From Prorocentrum cordatum (Eukaryota > Sar > Dinophyceae > Prorocentrales > Prorocentraceae): DNA of 35,000 nt. Each line of letters opens with the position of its first letter. The first letter of the stretch is position 1. The translations under genes were made by a program, and so were the position numbers. Positions 18,800 through 26,899 of this stretch are shown in pieces. The stretch covers positions 940,678 to 975,677 of the forward strand of contig CAUYUJ010016160.1 of assembly GCA_963575745.1 (NCBI GenBank), written 5' to 3'. The notes beneath the pieces were generated by a model, which worked only from the letters and a program-made list of their open reading frames with translations, ran no database searches and was not told the origin of the DNA.

Positions 18800-19320
18800 T
18801 CGCCAGAATGAAGCTCGCCCAAAACAGCCCTGCGGGCTCCAGCGCGCCCCTGGTCGACCCGAGGATGCCCCCTGACGGCCCAAGTAGAGCCACTTGGGAG
18901 CTCCATGCGGCCCAAAAGAGCCTCGCAGAGGCTTCCACGATGGCTACGCGTGCCCCCCAGACCTCCCAAGATGGCGCCGAGTTGGCCCCGAGAGGCTTCA
19001 TGATATGATGGCATGGCGCAGGGCCCCCAAGAGGTGAAGCTGCACGAATGGCTCGTGCATGGTGGTGCTCTCTCTCTCTTCTGGCGAACGGCGGCCCCGA
19101 TGAGGGCCCCAGGGGCGTCTTGGAGAGGCCAGACGGCCCACGCACCCCCAAGAAGACCCGAGACGTTCCCAATATAGCTCAAGATGGTGCCGATCCAGGG
19201 CGCCCCCAGGGTGGCTCCGAGACGGCCCAATACCGTACCAAACATGTCCCCCAAAGAGAGCCCAAACAGAGCCAGACATACAGTGGAAACCCGTGCCAGG
19301 AAGCACCCTTCTTGCCTCCA
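18800..19320. repeat. Sparse CCAAGACGG-type array
   Basis: Degenerate plus-oriented units (CCCAAGATGGCGCC, GAGACGGCCC). A core-like stretch with TGGAAAGCGTGACGTTCC follows at about 19325-19385. No gene is seen. Confidence 0.5.
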
Positions 19321-19689
19321 GGGTGCCCCGGTTTCCTGGGTTTCGATGGCTTTGCGATGGAAAGCGTGACGTTCCCACACCGAACATCAATGCACGTCCT
19401 GGGGTCTCAGGGTTGGGTCTCTCGTGGAAGGTTTCTTGTGGGCCAGCCTCCGCTGTAAGCCCAAGAGGCTTCAAGAGACCTCCAAGATGGCCCGACGCTG
19501 GTCCGCTCGTTCCTCCACCCAGGGCTGCCGAAGTGCCTGGCAGCGCTTGGCGGCGCGCGGAAGCGGCCGCCATCGTGTTTTGCAGCAAATGCCAGTAGTA
19601 GAACGTAGCACCAGCAAGCAAACGAGCGGACATGCGAGCCTCACCCGTGCCATGTTGCGAGTAAGTTTCCTTGGCGGTTCCGCTTCATC

Positions 19690-19835
19690 TCGTCCGACAT
19701 TCACTTCGCCCGTTTTAGTTCGCCCGCTTCGGTTCGTACGCTCCGGTTCGTCTGGTTTCGATCCGCCCGGATCTCGAAAGGAGGACGGAACGAAGGAGGA
19801 CGAAACGAGAGAGGACGGCTCCCGAGGGTTCCCGC
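19690..19835. repeat. TTCGTCCG repeats facing inverted GGACGAAAC repeats
   Basis: From 19690 to 19770 the sequence repeats TTCGCCCGCTTCGG-like units of about 11 bp. From 19780 to 19835 it carries the inverse (GGAGGACGGAACGAAGGAGG type). The two halves could pair as a loose foldback. Confidence 0.55.
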
Positions 19836-19888
19836 CGAGCCCCCAAGAGCTCCGAGAGGGCGCCAGGGGTGTGTCACCAGGATCTTGG

Positions 19889-20010
19889 CATCGCTCGGAC
19901 GTGCGCATTTTTCCTTCGGCGAGGACCATCGAGGAGCATCCTTGATCATTTTGCGAAAAAGCCACGCACGAAACCGACAAAAAACACAGGGAATGGACGT
20001 CCGAGCGATG
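19889..20010. mobile_element. 122-bp TIR element family, copy 5
   Basis: Perfect 14-bp ends at 19889-19902 and 19997-20010, 122 bp. The interior is closest to copies 1, 2 and 4 (TTCGGCGAGGACCATCGAGG). The flanks are unique to this site apart from TTGG on the left and GCCAGGG on the right. Confidence 0.8.
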
Positions 20011-20190
20011 GCCAGGGATGGCCCGACCTGCGGTCGGGAGCGTTGGCTTGGCGTGCTGCTCCGCCGGCTCTGGACCACGCTGTGCTGCGACGCGCTGGCC
20101 ACTTCCCGGCCGCCCAGCGTGAGCCACGCGCAGAGTGGGGCAGGCGGGGGGAGGAGGGAGAGTTCCTTGGAGAATCACCCCTGCCTCTTT

Positions 20191-20364
20191 ATATCCACAT
20201 CCAGTGCGTCTTGGATTCTCGGGCTCTCTTCCCCAGAAACCGTAGACGCAGTGGACATGGACAAAAAAAAGGCCCCAAGAGGCTTGATTTTATCCATATC
20301 CAGTGCGCCTCGGCGTTGCGGCACCTCTTCCCAAAAAGTCCACGACGCTCTGGATATGGATATG
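20191..20364. repeat. Two tandem mini-foldbacks with ATCCAYATCCAGTGCG arms
   Basis: First unit 20191-20262: ATATCCACATCCAGTGCGTC on the left and GACGCAGTGGACATGGAC on the right. Second unit 20290-20364: TATCCATATCCAGTGCGCC on the left and GCTCTGGATATGGATATG on the right. Both centres include CTCTTCCC. They are tandem copies of one hairpin element. Confidence 0.7.
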
Positions 20365-20630
20365 AGTACTGCCCGCATTAGAAGGCACTGTCCATGTCTG
20401 TAGATGCAGGGCCGGCGCCTTCTCAGGAGCGACCTCCTTCTCAGAAGCTTTTCCCCCTCCCCCGACAGGCAACCCTCACCCCGCATGCAAGGATGGGCAA
20501 CCCTGCCAAAAGGGTACCCCTTGCATCCTTGCCCCCTTGGTCCATCCTTGAGTGGCCGCTTTCGCTGGCCGCGCCCCGCCAGCAAAGGGGTGGACATGGC
20601 CTTCCAGGGCCCTTTGCGCCCTTATCTCAG

Positions 20631-20737
20631 CGAGCGAAGAACGGTATAAAATAAACTTTTTCGCCGTCGGGGACACCTGCCCTGGGGCAGGTGCCCCCGA
20701 CAGCGAAAAAGTTTATTTGTATACCGTTCTTCGCTCG
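20631..20737. repeat. Near-perfect foldback, arms of 51/52 nt
   Basis: The arms 20631-20681 and 20686-20737 pair with two mismatches and a one-base gap around CTGG. The outer part is CGAGCGAAGAACGGTATA and the inner part GGCAGGTG. No coding content. The close match of the arms implies recent origin or active correction. Confidence 0.9.
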
Positions 20738-20940
20738 TTAATTATCGCGCATCTTAATGATACGGGCCGACGGTACCCGCCCCGGCGCGCCGCCAACAGC
20801 GTCGACGCCCCGGGCCTCTCTCCGGGGGCCTCGAGCGGCGGGCAGCCCTCTCGCGGGGCGACGGCGCGCCGCCAGGGCCGCCGTGCGCGACACGCTGGAG
20901 CAGAAGCGCTCCACCACGGCCGCCGCCGGGGCCCGAGACA

Positions 20941-21027
20941 GCCAAGGCTTCCTCCCCCCCCAAAAAATATATAAGCAATTAAAAAATGAAAAACAAATTT
21001 TAAAGAAAGATAGCCAAGGCTTCCTCC
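20941..21027. repeat. 15-bp direct repeat bracketing an AT-rich insert
   Basis: GCCAAGGCTTCCTCC occurs at 20941-20955 and 21013-21027. Between them lie 57 bp of strongly AT-rich DNA (ATATATAAGCAATTAAAAAA). It looks like a small insertion with duplicated flank, or a slippage product. Confidence 0.65.
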
Positions 21028-21283
21028 AGGAGCGGCCCGAGCAGGGAGATTCCCAGCGTTGCCAAGAGGGCTCCCAGGAGGACCACACGCGCTCCAAGGA
21101 GCCTCTCAGGAGCCGGCTGGACTTCACTGGGAAGCCAACGACCTCCCGATGCACCGTGGGAAGCCATGCTCATGGCTTCTCTCAGAGTTCTCGGCGCCAG
21201 AAAGCTCCAATACGGCGTCGGACGAGCCTCTTCGGATCACTTTCGGGAGTCCTGGTCCCTTCTTCGGCCGCCGTAGTCCTTTC

Positions 21284-21325
21284 TACACTGCCAGGAGCGC
21301 CGCGTGCCAGGAGGGTGCCACGATC
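21284..21325 (+). pseudogene. PPR relic
   Basis: GCCGTAG is followed by TCCTTTCTACACTGCCAGG, and the next codons give a first-helix pattern (FYTARSAACQEG). It is degenerate and short, and is recorded because the TAG|TC start is kept. Confidence 0.35.
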
Positions 21326-21349
21326 AGGTGGCTTAAAATCGGCCCGTCA

Positions 21350-21820
21350 GGCCCAGGCGCGCTCAAGGGCGCCCTGGGGCGATCAAGACGGTTCAAGAGG
21401 GCTCCAAGTCGTTCCAAGAGAGATGCCAGACCGCCTAAGAGGGCCCCAAGACGGCCGCAGAGAGCCCCAAGAAAGTCCAAGAACACCCCAAGGCGGCCCA
21501 AGATGGCCACCCGACGGCCCAAGAGGCCCCCAGCGCGCCCCAAGACGGCGCAAAGGGGATCCTGGGAGAGACCCCCAGGAAACCATTGATTCCCGAAGGT
21601 TCTGGAAACAGTTTCGTACACTATGTTTTCAGGCCTCTGTCGGCCAAGGACTGCCCAAGCGGCCCCGAAGATTGACCCAGGGGCCCCCAGGAAGGCCCGA
21701 AGACGGCCCAACGGAGCTCCAAGACAGCTCGCGTGGCTCCGAAGACGGTGTACGAGTCCGCCAGGAGAGCCCCAAGACGCACCCGGGTCGGCCGAGGAGC
21801 GCTCCAAGGTGGCCCCACGC
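21350..21820. repeat. CCAAGACGG-type degenerate array with core
   Basis: A plus-oriented array with a core at about 21590-21650 (GGAAACAGTTTCGTACAC). It ends at a run of 16 C (21820-21835). No gene is seen. Confidence 0.65.
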
Positions 21821-21835
21821 CCCCCCCCCCCCCCC

Positions 21836-22330
21836 GATCGCCCCCGGACCCCTGCCAACACAGCTCCCAGTAGCCCCCAGAACCGCCAGTATAGCTCCAG
21901 CAGCAGCTTTGGAGGGCCGCATGCGAGCCCAAGTCGCCCCAGCGAAGGCCTGCTCCGCGGATCGCCTCTCGCTTCTCCCCGCTCCCTCCTCGAGCTCCTC
22001 GACCCTGACTCCTCGGGCTCCTCGCTCGTCGATCCTCTCTCCCGGCAGCAGGTGACGGCAGCAAGCTGCCAAGCCGTGCTGCAGCAGAGAACGGCAGCAG
22101 CAGTACGAAGCAGGCAGCAGCAGCGGCAGCAAACGGCAACGGCAAGAAACGGCAATGGGCAGCGGTAAGTCGGACACGTCCCTACACATGAGGAGTGCTC
22201 AAAAAATGAAAGAAAGATAGTATGGCGACGAGGTGTCGTGCTCTTTATGACTAGCTGGATGCTTTTTGGATTAGTTTCCGTAGTCTTACAGCGCCCGCCC
22301 GTGGGAGGACATGCCCGACCTGACGGTAGC
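21836..22330. repeat. CAG/GCA-rich stretch
   Basis: Around 22040-22170 the DNA is a degenerate CAGCAG/GCAGCA tract. On either side I see nothing recognisable. Confidence 0.45.
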
Positions 22331-22333
22331 GGG

Positions 22334-22780
22334 CAGCAGCACGCGCGAAGCACCACTGGTCAGCAGCAGCACCCTGCGGCCACAAGTACCTCAGGAGGGG
22401 AAAAAACACACAGACACAATGAATCTGCGATTCCCAGACAATATGGGAAACTATGGGAAGTGGGGGGGAAGACAAAAAAACAGAAAATATTGTGAAAATA
22501 TGGGGGATATTTTTATGTGTGTGTGTATCTATGTGTGTGTCCCAGTTCCCCTTCAGTATCAACAGCACGCAGCAGCGGCAAATATTACGAACATCACGCA
22601 ACAGCAACAGCAGGAAGCAGCACGCACAAAGCATCATTGGTCATCAGCAGCACCCTGCAGCCACAAGTACCAACAGCACGCAGCAGCGGCAAATATTACG
22701 AGCATCACGCAACAGCAACAGCAGGAAGCAGCCCGCAGAAGCCCGCCGTAGCATGCGCGGAATGCGGTGTTCGAGCCCCG
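22334..22780. repeat. GCA-rich segmental repeats (111-bp period)
   Basis: AACAGCACGCAGCAGCGGC begins at 22561 and again at 22672, 111 bp apart. A related CACTGGTCAGCAGCAGCACC segment is at 22353 and 22635. The repeat unit was copied before or around the insertion of the GAGGGG element. Confidence 0.75.
22395..22552. mobile_element. GAGGGG-ended element, copy 3, with partial empty-site paralogue
   Basis: Starts GAGGGGAAAAAACACACAG and ends GTGTCCCAGTTCCCCT, 158 bp, bordered by TCAG on both sides (22391-22394 and 22553-22556). The flanking sequence exists without the element at 22616-22680, where CCACAAGTACC runs directly into AACAGCACGCAGC. That is good evidence that 22391-22560 is an insertion. 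No coding capacity. Confidence 0.8.
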
Positions 22781-23196
22781 CGCTGTCGGTTGAGCCTTTC
22801 GGCAGCATGCCCACCATCACATCCTGCAGTCAACCATGATAGTAAGGGTGGGGCAACTCTCCAAGGCTACCCTGGCTTCCCTGCCCCTTCGGTATTCGGC
22901 ATCCTTCGGCATCCTGCTGCGCTCCGCAAGGAAAACGTCAACATGGCGTTCCAAGGCCTTTGCATCATCACCGCGCATCCTTACTACAGTCGGCCCGGAT
23001 TAGCAGGTCGACCCTGCCAAATCAAGGGTACCCGTGTGTCCTGTGTCTCGCGGCCCATGCCTCCTGCAGTCCTGTGGCAGCGTGGCCCTCGGAGGGGTCC
23101 CGTGTCCCCTCGCGCGCCCCGTCCAATCGAGTCCGGCTGTAGCCTGGCCGAGTGCAGCCCTTGCAGAGCTCGCAGACGTGGTCGTCCACGGGTCTG
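22781..23196. other. No gene recognised
   Basis: Mixed-composition DNA without a protein-like frame. A GTTCGAGCCCC at about 22779 recalls a tRNA T-loop but no cloverleaf can be drawn around it. Confidence 0.4.
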
Positions 23197-23412
23197 CCCC
23201 TCCTCCTCCTCCTCCTTCTCCTCCTCCTCCTCCTCGCCTCCTCCTCCTCCTCCTCCTCGCCTCCTCCTCCTCCTCCTCCTCCTCCTCCTCCTCCTCGCCT
23301 CCTCGCCTCCTCCTCCTCCTCCTCCTCCCTCCTCCTCCTCCTCCTCCTCCTCCCTCCTCCTCCCTCCTCCTCCTCCTCCTCCTCCTCCTCCCCCTCCTCC
23401 TCCCCCCCCTTC
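23197..23412. repeat. CTC/TCC trinucleotide tract
   Basis: About 215 bp of pyrimidine on the plus strand, (CTC)n with GCC interruptions. Same class as 13201-13681. Confidence 0.9.
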
Positions 23413-23530
23413 CGCGCGGCGCTCCGCGGCTCCGCTCTCGGCGGGGCGCCGACGCCCTGCCCCCGGGGAGGGAGAGCGGGAGCCCCCGCGCCGGGCCCGA
23501 GGGTGGCCCCCGGGGAGCGCCCCCCTCTTC

Positions 23531-23700
23531 GGGCGACGAAACCTATACATATCCACTGCTCCCCGACCATGCCCATCTTGAACCCAGGAGCTTTGTATGC
23601 GCCCTCCTGGCCAAGCCAGGAGGGCGCGGCGTATACGCCGCTGCGGGGTTGAGGGTGGGCCTGGCCAGGGAGCAGCGGATGTGTATAGATTTCGTCGCCC
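23531..23700. mobile_element. Foldback element with GGGCGACGAAA ends
   Basis: The left arm starts GGGCGACGAAACCTATACAT and the right arm ends with its complement at 23700. In the outer 33 bp about 30 pair. The arms continue with lower identity to a tight centre CTCCTGGC-CAA-GCCAGGAG (23604-23622). Non-coding. Confidence 0.75.
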
Positions 23701-23705
23701 TATTA

Positions 23706-23890
23706 ATGGGTACCAAAAGAATGGGTACGATGCCCAACAGCAGTTCCTGTTCCTTCTGGACAGGATTCGCTGTCCGCGCCGCCGCGGCCTGTGTCCGTTC
23801 GAGACAGAAGGCCGCCTGCCCAACAGCGGCCGCTGTCGGTTTGGGACAACATTTGTTGTTGGGCATCGTACCCATTTTTTCGGTACCCAT
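23706..23890. mobile_element. TIR element with ATGGGTACC ends
   Basis: 34-bp terminal inverted repeats at 23706-23739 and 23857-23890 match at 32 positions. Each arm itself contains ATGGGTAC twice. The interior of about 117 bp repeats GCCCAACAGC. No clear target duplication is seen. Confidence 0.8.
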
Positions 23891-23921
23891 GTCGGGCGTC
23901 CAAAAAGAGGGCGAGCATCAG

Positions 23922-24106
23922 GTCGGGCCTGTCCCCCTACAGGGGGATTTCCGACGGAAGCTAAAACAAATAAACCACAACGACAGCCAAAACATGGTCG
24001 AAACATAGTCGAAGGACTGTTTCTTGGGCATTTGTTGGCCCTTTGGGGCATTTTGGGGGTACTTGTTTGTTCGTCGACAATCCCCCTGTAGGGGTACAGG
24101 CCCGAC
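23922..24106. mobile_element. 185-bp TIR element with ATCAG duplication (introner-like)
   Basis: 28-bp terminal inverted repeats at 23922-23949 and 24079-24106 with one mismatch, beginning GTCGGGCCTGT. The 5-bp sequence ATCAG lies directly on both sides (23917-23921 and 24107-24111), a target duplication. With this arrangement the segment 23922-24111 begins with GT and ends with AG. Removing it restores the single ATCAG. The interior is AT-richer and holds no protein-like frame. Confidence 0.85.
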
Positions 24107-24111
24107 ATCAG

Positions 24112-24794
24112 GCGAGCAGACGGCCCGCGAAGGCCCCCGCCTGGTTCCACGGGGCTCCCACAGAAGCTCCGAGAGGGCCAGCAGCGCGAGGGCCTGGTGG
24201 GCACTCTCGCCGAGCTTCGCCCGCAGTTTTCTTCGCGCGATCGCTTCTCCGGCCAGGAGACGCCCAACCCACCCCGAGAAGTCTCCCAGATCGTCCCCAG
24301 GGTGCCCAGGGAGCTCCCAAGAGAGTCCCTACAACGGCCCCAGAGACCCTCGAGACTGAAGACAGCTCGGGGGACTCCCAAGCCGAACAGCCCCCCGAGA
24401 CGGCCTCAAGGGAGGCCCAACAGGGCCAAGTCTGGAGTGTTCCCCCCCATCCCGACCTCCCCACGGCCAGCCAGCCCCGAAGAAACTCCCCAGACTCCCG
24501 GAAAGCCTGCGGCAGCTCCCTCGAAACGGGTTTGACATGCTCCCAGAAGGCCACAAATCATCAGAGAAAACAGCTCCCTCCAAACGGCTCCGATAGGCTC
24601 CCAGACAGCACCAGGCGATTTGGGAAAAAAGCCACGCCCACACCTCTTGGGACACCTCTTACGCCAGAGATGTTGTAGAACATGGTAGCTGTCCGATGCG
24701 GGTTTCTGCGAACACTCCCGCGCCGAGCGTGTCCCGAGAGGTGTGCGGTAGATCCATTGTCCAATCATCATGGGCCTCTTCCTTCTCCTCCCCC
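24112..24794. other. Array fragment and no recognisable gene
   Basis: Positions 24290-24440 carry sparse CCAAGACGG-type units. The rest shows nothing that can be supported. Confidence 0.4.
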
Positions 24795-24950
24795 TCGTCA
24801 CTCTCCTCCGCCACAGTCGCTCCTGCTGCTCCTTCTGGAGATGCTGCCGCTGCTGCCAGAGCCGCACTGCTGCTGTTGCTGCTGGAGCTGCTTCTGCTGC
24901 TACTGTCCATGCCTCTGGATCTTCTACCGCTGATGTTGCTAGCGCTGCTC
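24795..24950. repeat. CTG/GCT-rich tract
   Basis: Degenerate GCTGCTGCTG sequence, the opposite strand sense of the CAG-rich tracts elsewhere. Poly-Leu/Ala frames result and are ignored. Confidence 0.6.
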
Positions 24951-25059
24951 TGGACGCCGTCAGAGTGATCAAGCTAACATCGCACCCTGAAGCAATGAGC
25001 AGCAGCAAGCGCACTCTGACCACTGGCATTCGAGGACGGTAGTCCACGGGTTAGCCCTA

Positions 25060-25476
25060 GTCAGCTACAACGCTGGAATCAGCGCGTGCGGGAAGGGCGA
25101 CCAGTGGCAGCGGGCCTTGGGGCTGCTGAGCGAGATAAGGGAGGCGAAGCTGAAGCCCAACGTCAGGAGCTACAACAGTGGGATCCGCGCGTGCGAGGAG
25201 GGCCGGCAGTGGCAGCGGGCCTCGGAGCTGCTCAGAGAGATGGGGGAGGCAAATGTGGCGCTGGACGTCATGAGCTACAGCGGTGTGATCAGAGCGTGTG
25301 GGGAGGGCGGGCAGTGGCAGCGCGCTTGTGCGCTGCTAAGCATCATGTTGGAGACGAGGCTGGATCCCGACAACTTCAGCTACAACGCTGTCCTCCGCGC
25401 CTGCAAAGAGAACGGGCAGTGGGAGCAGGCTCTGGAGCTGCTGAGCGAGATGCGGACCGGGAGGGTTGACCCCAAC
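25060..25476 (+). CDS. PPR repeat block, four repeats (probable exon)
   Basis: Four consecutive PPR repeats of 34, 35, 35 and 35 residues, with cores ISACGKGDQWQRALGLLSE, IRACEEGRQWQRASELL, IRACGEGGQWQRACALL and LRACKENGQWEQALELLSEM. Expected role: sequence-specific RNA binding in an organelle. The block begins after AGCCCTAG with G|TCAGCTACAAC and ends CCCAAC, followed by GTCACCTATG. No start codon lies in frame nearby, so it is internal to a larger gene. The frame remains open to about 25680, but repeat similarity ends at 25476. The inner repeats keep the hydrophobic helix pattern, so this block looks under selection or recently copied. Confidence 0.8.
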
Positions 25477-25590
25477 GTCACCTATGCTTTCTCCACCGTG
25501 CTGGTGCCCCCCAGCGTGCCAGAAGGTCGCTCGCCCGCGCTGCCACGAGCCGCCCCGGTCAGTCCCATGGCGCGCCCCGGGGCCGCCCCC

Positions 25591-25870
25591 CAACCCTTAA
25601 ACTCGCCCTGTTTTTTGTTTTGTTGTTTTTTTTGTTTTTTTTGTTGTTTGCAATCCTTTTTTTTTTTTTGCAACCCTTAAACTCGCCGCGACGCAGATTC
25701 TTAGATTCCCAGATCGCGCCTCAGACCCGGGCTTTGCTCTGAGTTGCAAATTAGGGCGTAACCGCCTTAAGGTTCGGGCGAAATCGCCCCAAGCTTCATA
25801 TTTTAGGGCTGAAGCTAAGTCGCAATGTAGGGCGGAGCCTGTTGCCTTAAGGCTCTCCGGACAACCCGGC
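25591..25870. repeat. CAACCCTTAAACTCGCC repeat and T-tracts, with GCCCTA motifs
   Basis: CAACCCTTAAACTCGCC occurs at 25591-25607 and 25671-25687, separated by T-rich DNA. From 25745 to 25845 GTAGGGCGGAG, TTAGGGCTG and TTAGGGCG recur, which are inverse versions of the CCGCCCTA motif of 5034-5190. The end (GGCTCTCCGGACAACC) resembles 6925-6945. Confidence 0.5.
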
Positions 25871-25990
25871 CAGGGCGTCCGCAGAGCCCAGTCCAGCGCA
25901 ATGAGCCGCCTCTCGAGGGCCCGCGCGCCCACGACCACCGCACGGGCGCCGAAGATGGCCCCCAGACGCCACAGGACGCCACAAAGTATA

Positions 25991-26220
25991 ATGCGGGATG
26001 ACGATTAATAAATGACCGGGGGTCGTGTTCACGCGGCGGCGCCCGGGATGACGATTAGAAAAAACCGGCCGCGGGCTGGAGAACTATTTTTAAAAATCGT
26101 TCTCCTCCAGTCAGAAACGTGTGCAGAAATAGCAGACAACTATGTTTTCTCGTGTGCAGAAATAGCAGACAACTATGTTTTCTCGTTCTCTCAGATTTTT
26201 TATTAATCGTCATCTCGCAT
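25991..26220. mobile_element. 230-bp TIR element at a TA site
   Basis: ATGCGGGATGACGATTAATAAA at the left is matched in inverse at 26199-26220 with one mismatch. TA lies immediately outside both ends (25989-25990 and 26221-26222), as for Tc1/mariner-type insertions. Inside are a partial extra copy of the end (about 26045-26058), a hairpin CTGGAGAAC...GTTCTCCTCCAG at 26075-26110, and two 33-bp tandem units (26118-26150 and 26151-26183). No transposase, so non-autonomous. Confidence 0.8.
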
Positions 26221-26309
26221 TAGCTCCAGGAGCCCCCAAGACTGCCCTCGATCTTAGTGGGCTCCGGAAGCGACAGGGCCACTCTTTCACCGAGTCCGAC
26301 AAAGTGTCT

Positions 26310-26425
26310 CTTGAAAATCGAACCGGTGAAAGAACGGCAGCAGGGGACGGCAACAAAAACGGCTCCAGAATCAAGACTGGAACCAGAACCGGTAAAGAAC
26401 GGCAAAACGAAAGCGGTAAAAAACG
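26310..26425. repeat. CGGCAACAAAAACGGC repeats (inverse of 12715-12880)
   Basis: Units such as CGGCAACAAAAACGGCTCC, GAACCGGTAAAGAACGGC and GCGGTAAAAAACGGCC are the reverse complement of the family at 12715-12880. Confidence 0.55.
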
Positions 26426-26429
26426 GCCC

Positions 26430-26890
26430 TGTCGCTTCAAGGGCCCTCTAAGCCCTCGATAGCCTCGCGGAGGGCCCCCCAGAGGTGAAAACATTTATTG
26501 ACGTGCGTAAGGCCATGTCTGTGGCGGGCATTCCCTGCGACCATAAGAGCCCCAAAGGCTTCCCAGATGGCCCACAAGATAACTCAAGTGGGCCCCACAT
26601 GCCCTCAGTGTATCCGACCATGCCCTCGGCTAGCCTCCAAGATGGCGCCAACACGGGTCCAAGATGGCCCCAGCCATCCCTTGCGAAGCCCATGTAGAAA
26701 CCCCAAGACTCCCAAGACGGCCTGACAAGGGCCCAACGTTGCCCCAAGAGGCGTCCAGACAGCTCTGAACTTGCTTCTTCTAGACCGACGGGGCTCGACC
26801 AGCTGGTTGGGCCCATGAGGGCCCCAAGACGACCCAAGAGGCCCCGAGAAATTCCATCGGTGTCCAGGCACCTGTCGGCGCCTGTTGTTA
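26430..26890. repeat. Sparse CCAAGACGG-type array
   Basis: Degenerate units occur at about 26540-26600 and 26700-26850. No gene is seen. Confidence 0.45.
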
Positions 26891-26899
26891 CGAATAGCA

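Noticed and set aside
6859-23956. Shared GGATTTCCGACG at 6859 and 23945
   Set aside because: Only 12 bases agree and the surrounding sequences differ. Chance or common base composition is enough to explain it.
25611-25673. T-rich stretch as a transcription terminator or poly(A) remnant of a retrocopy
   Set aside because: It is bordered by a direct repeat but has mixed T and G runs on the plus strand downstream of a PPR block, with no hairpin and no retrocopy body that can be recognised.
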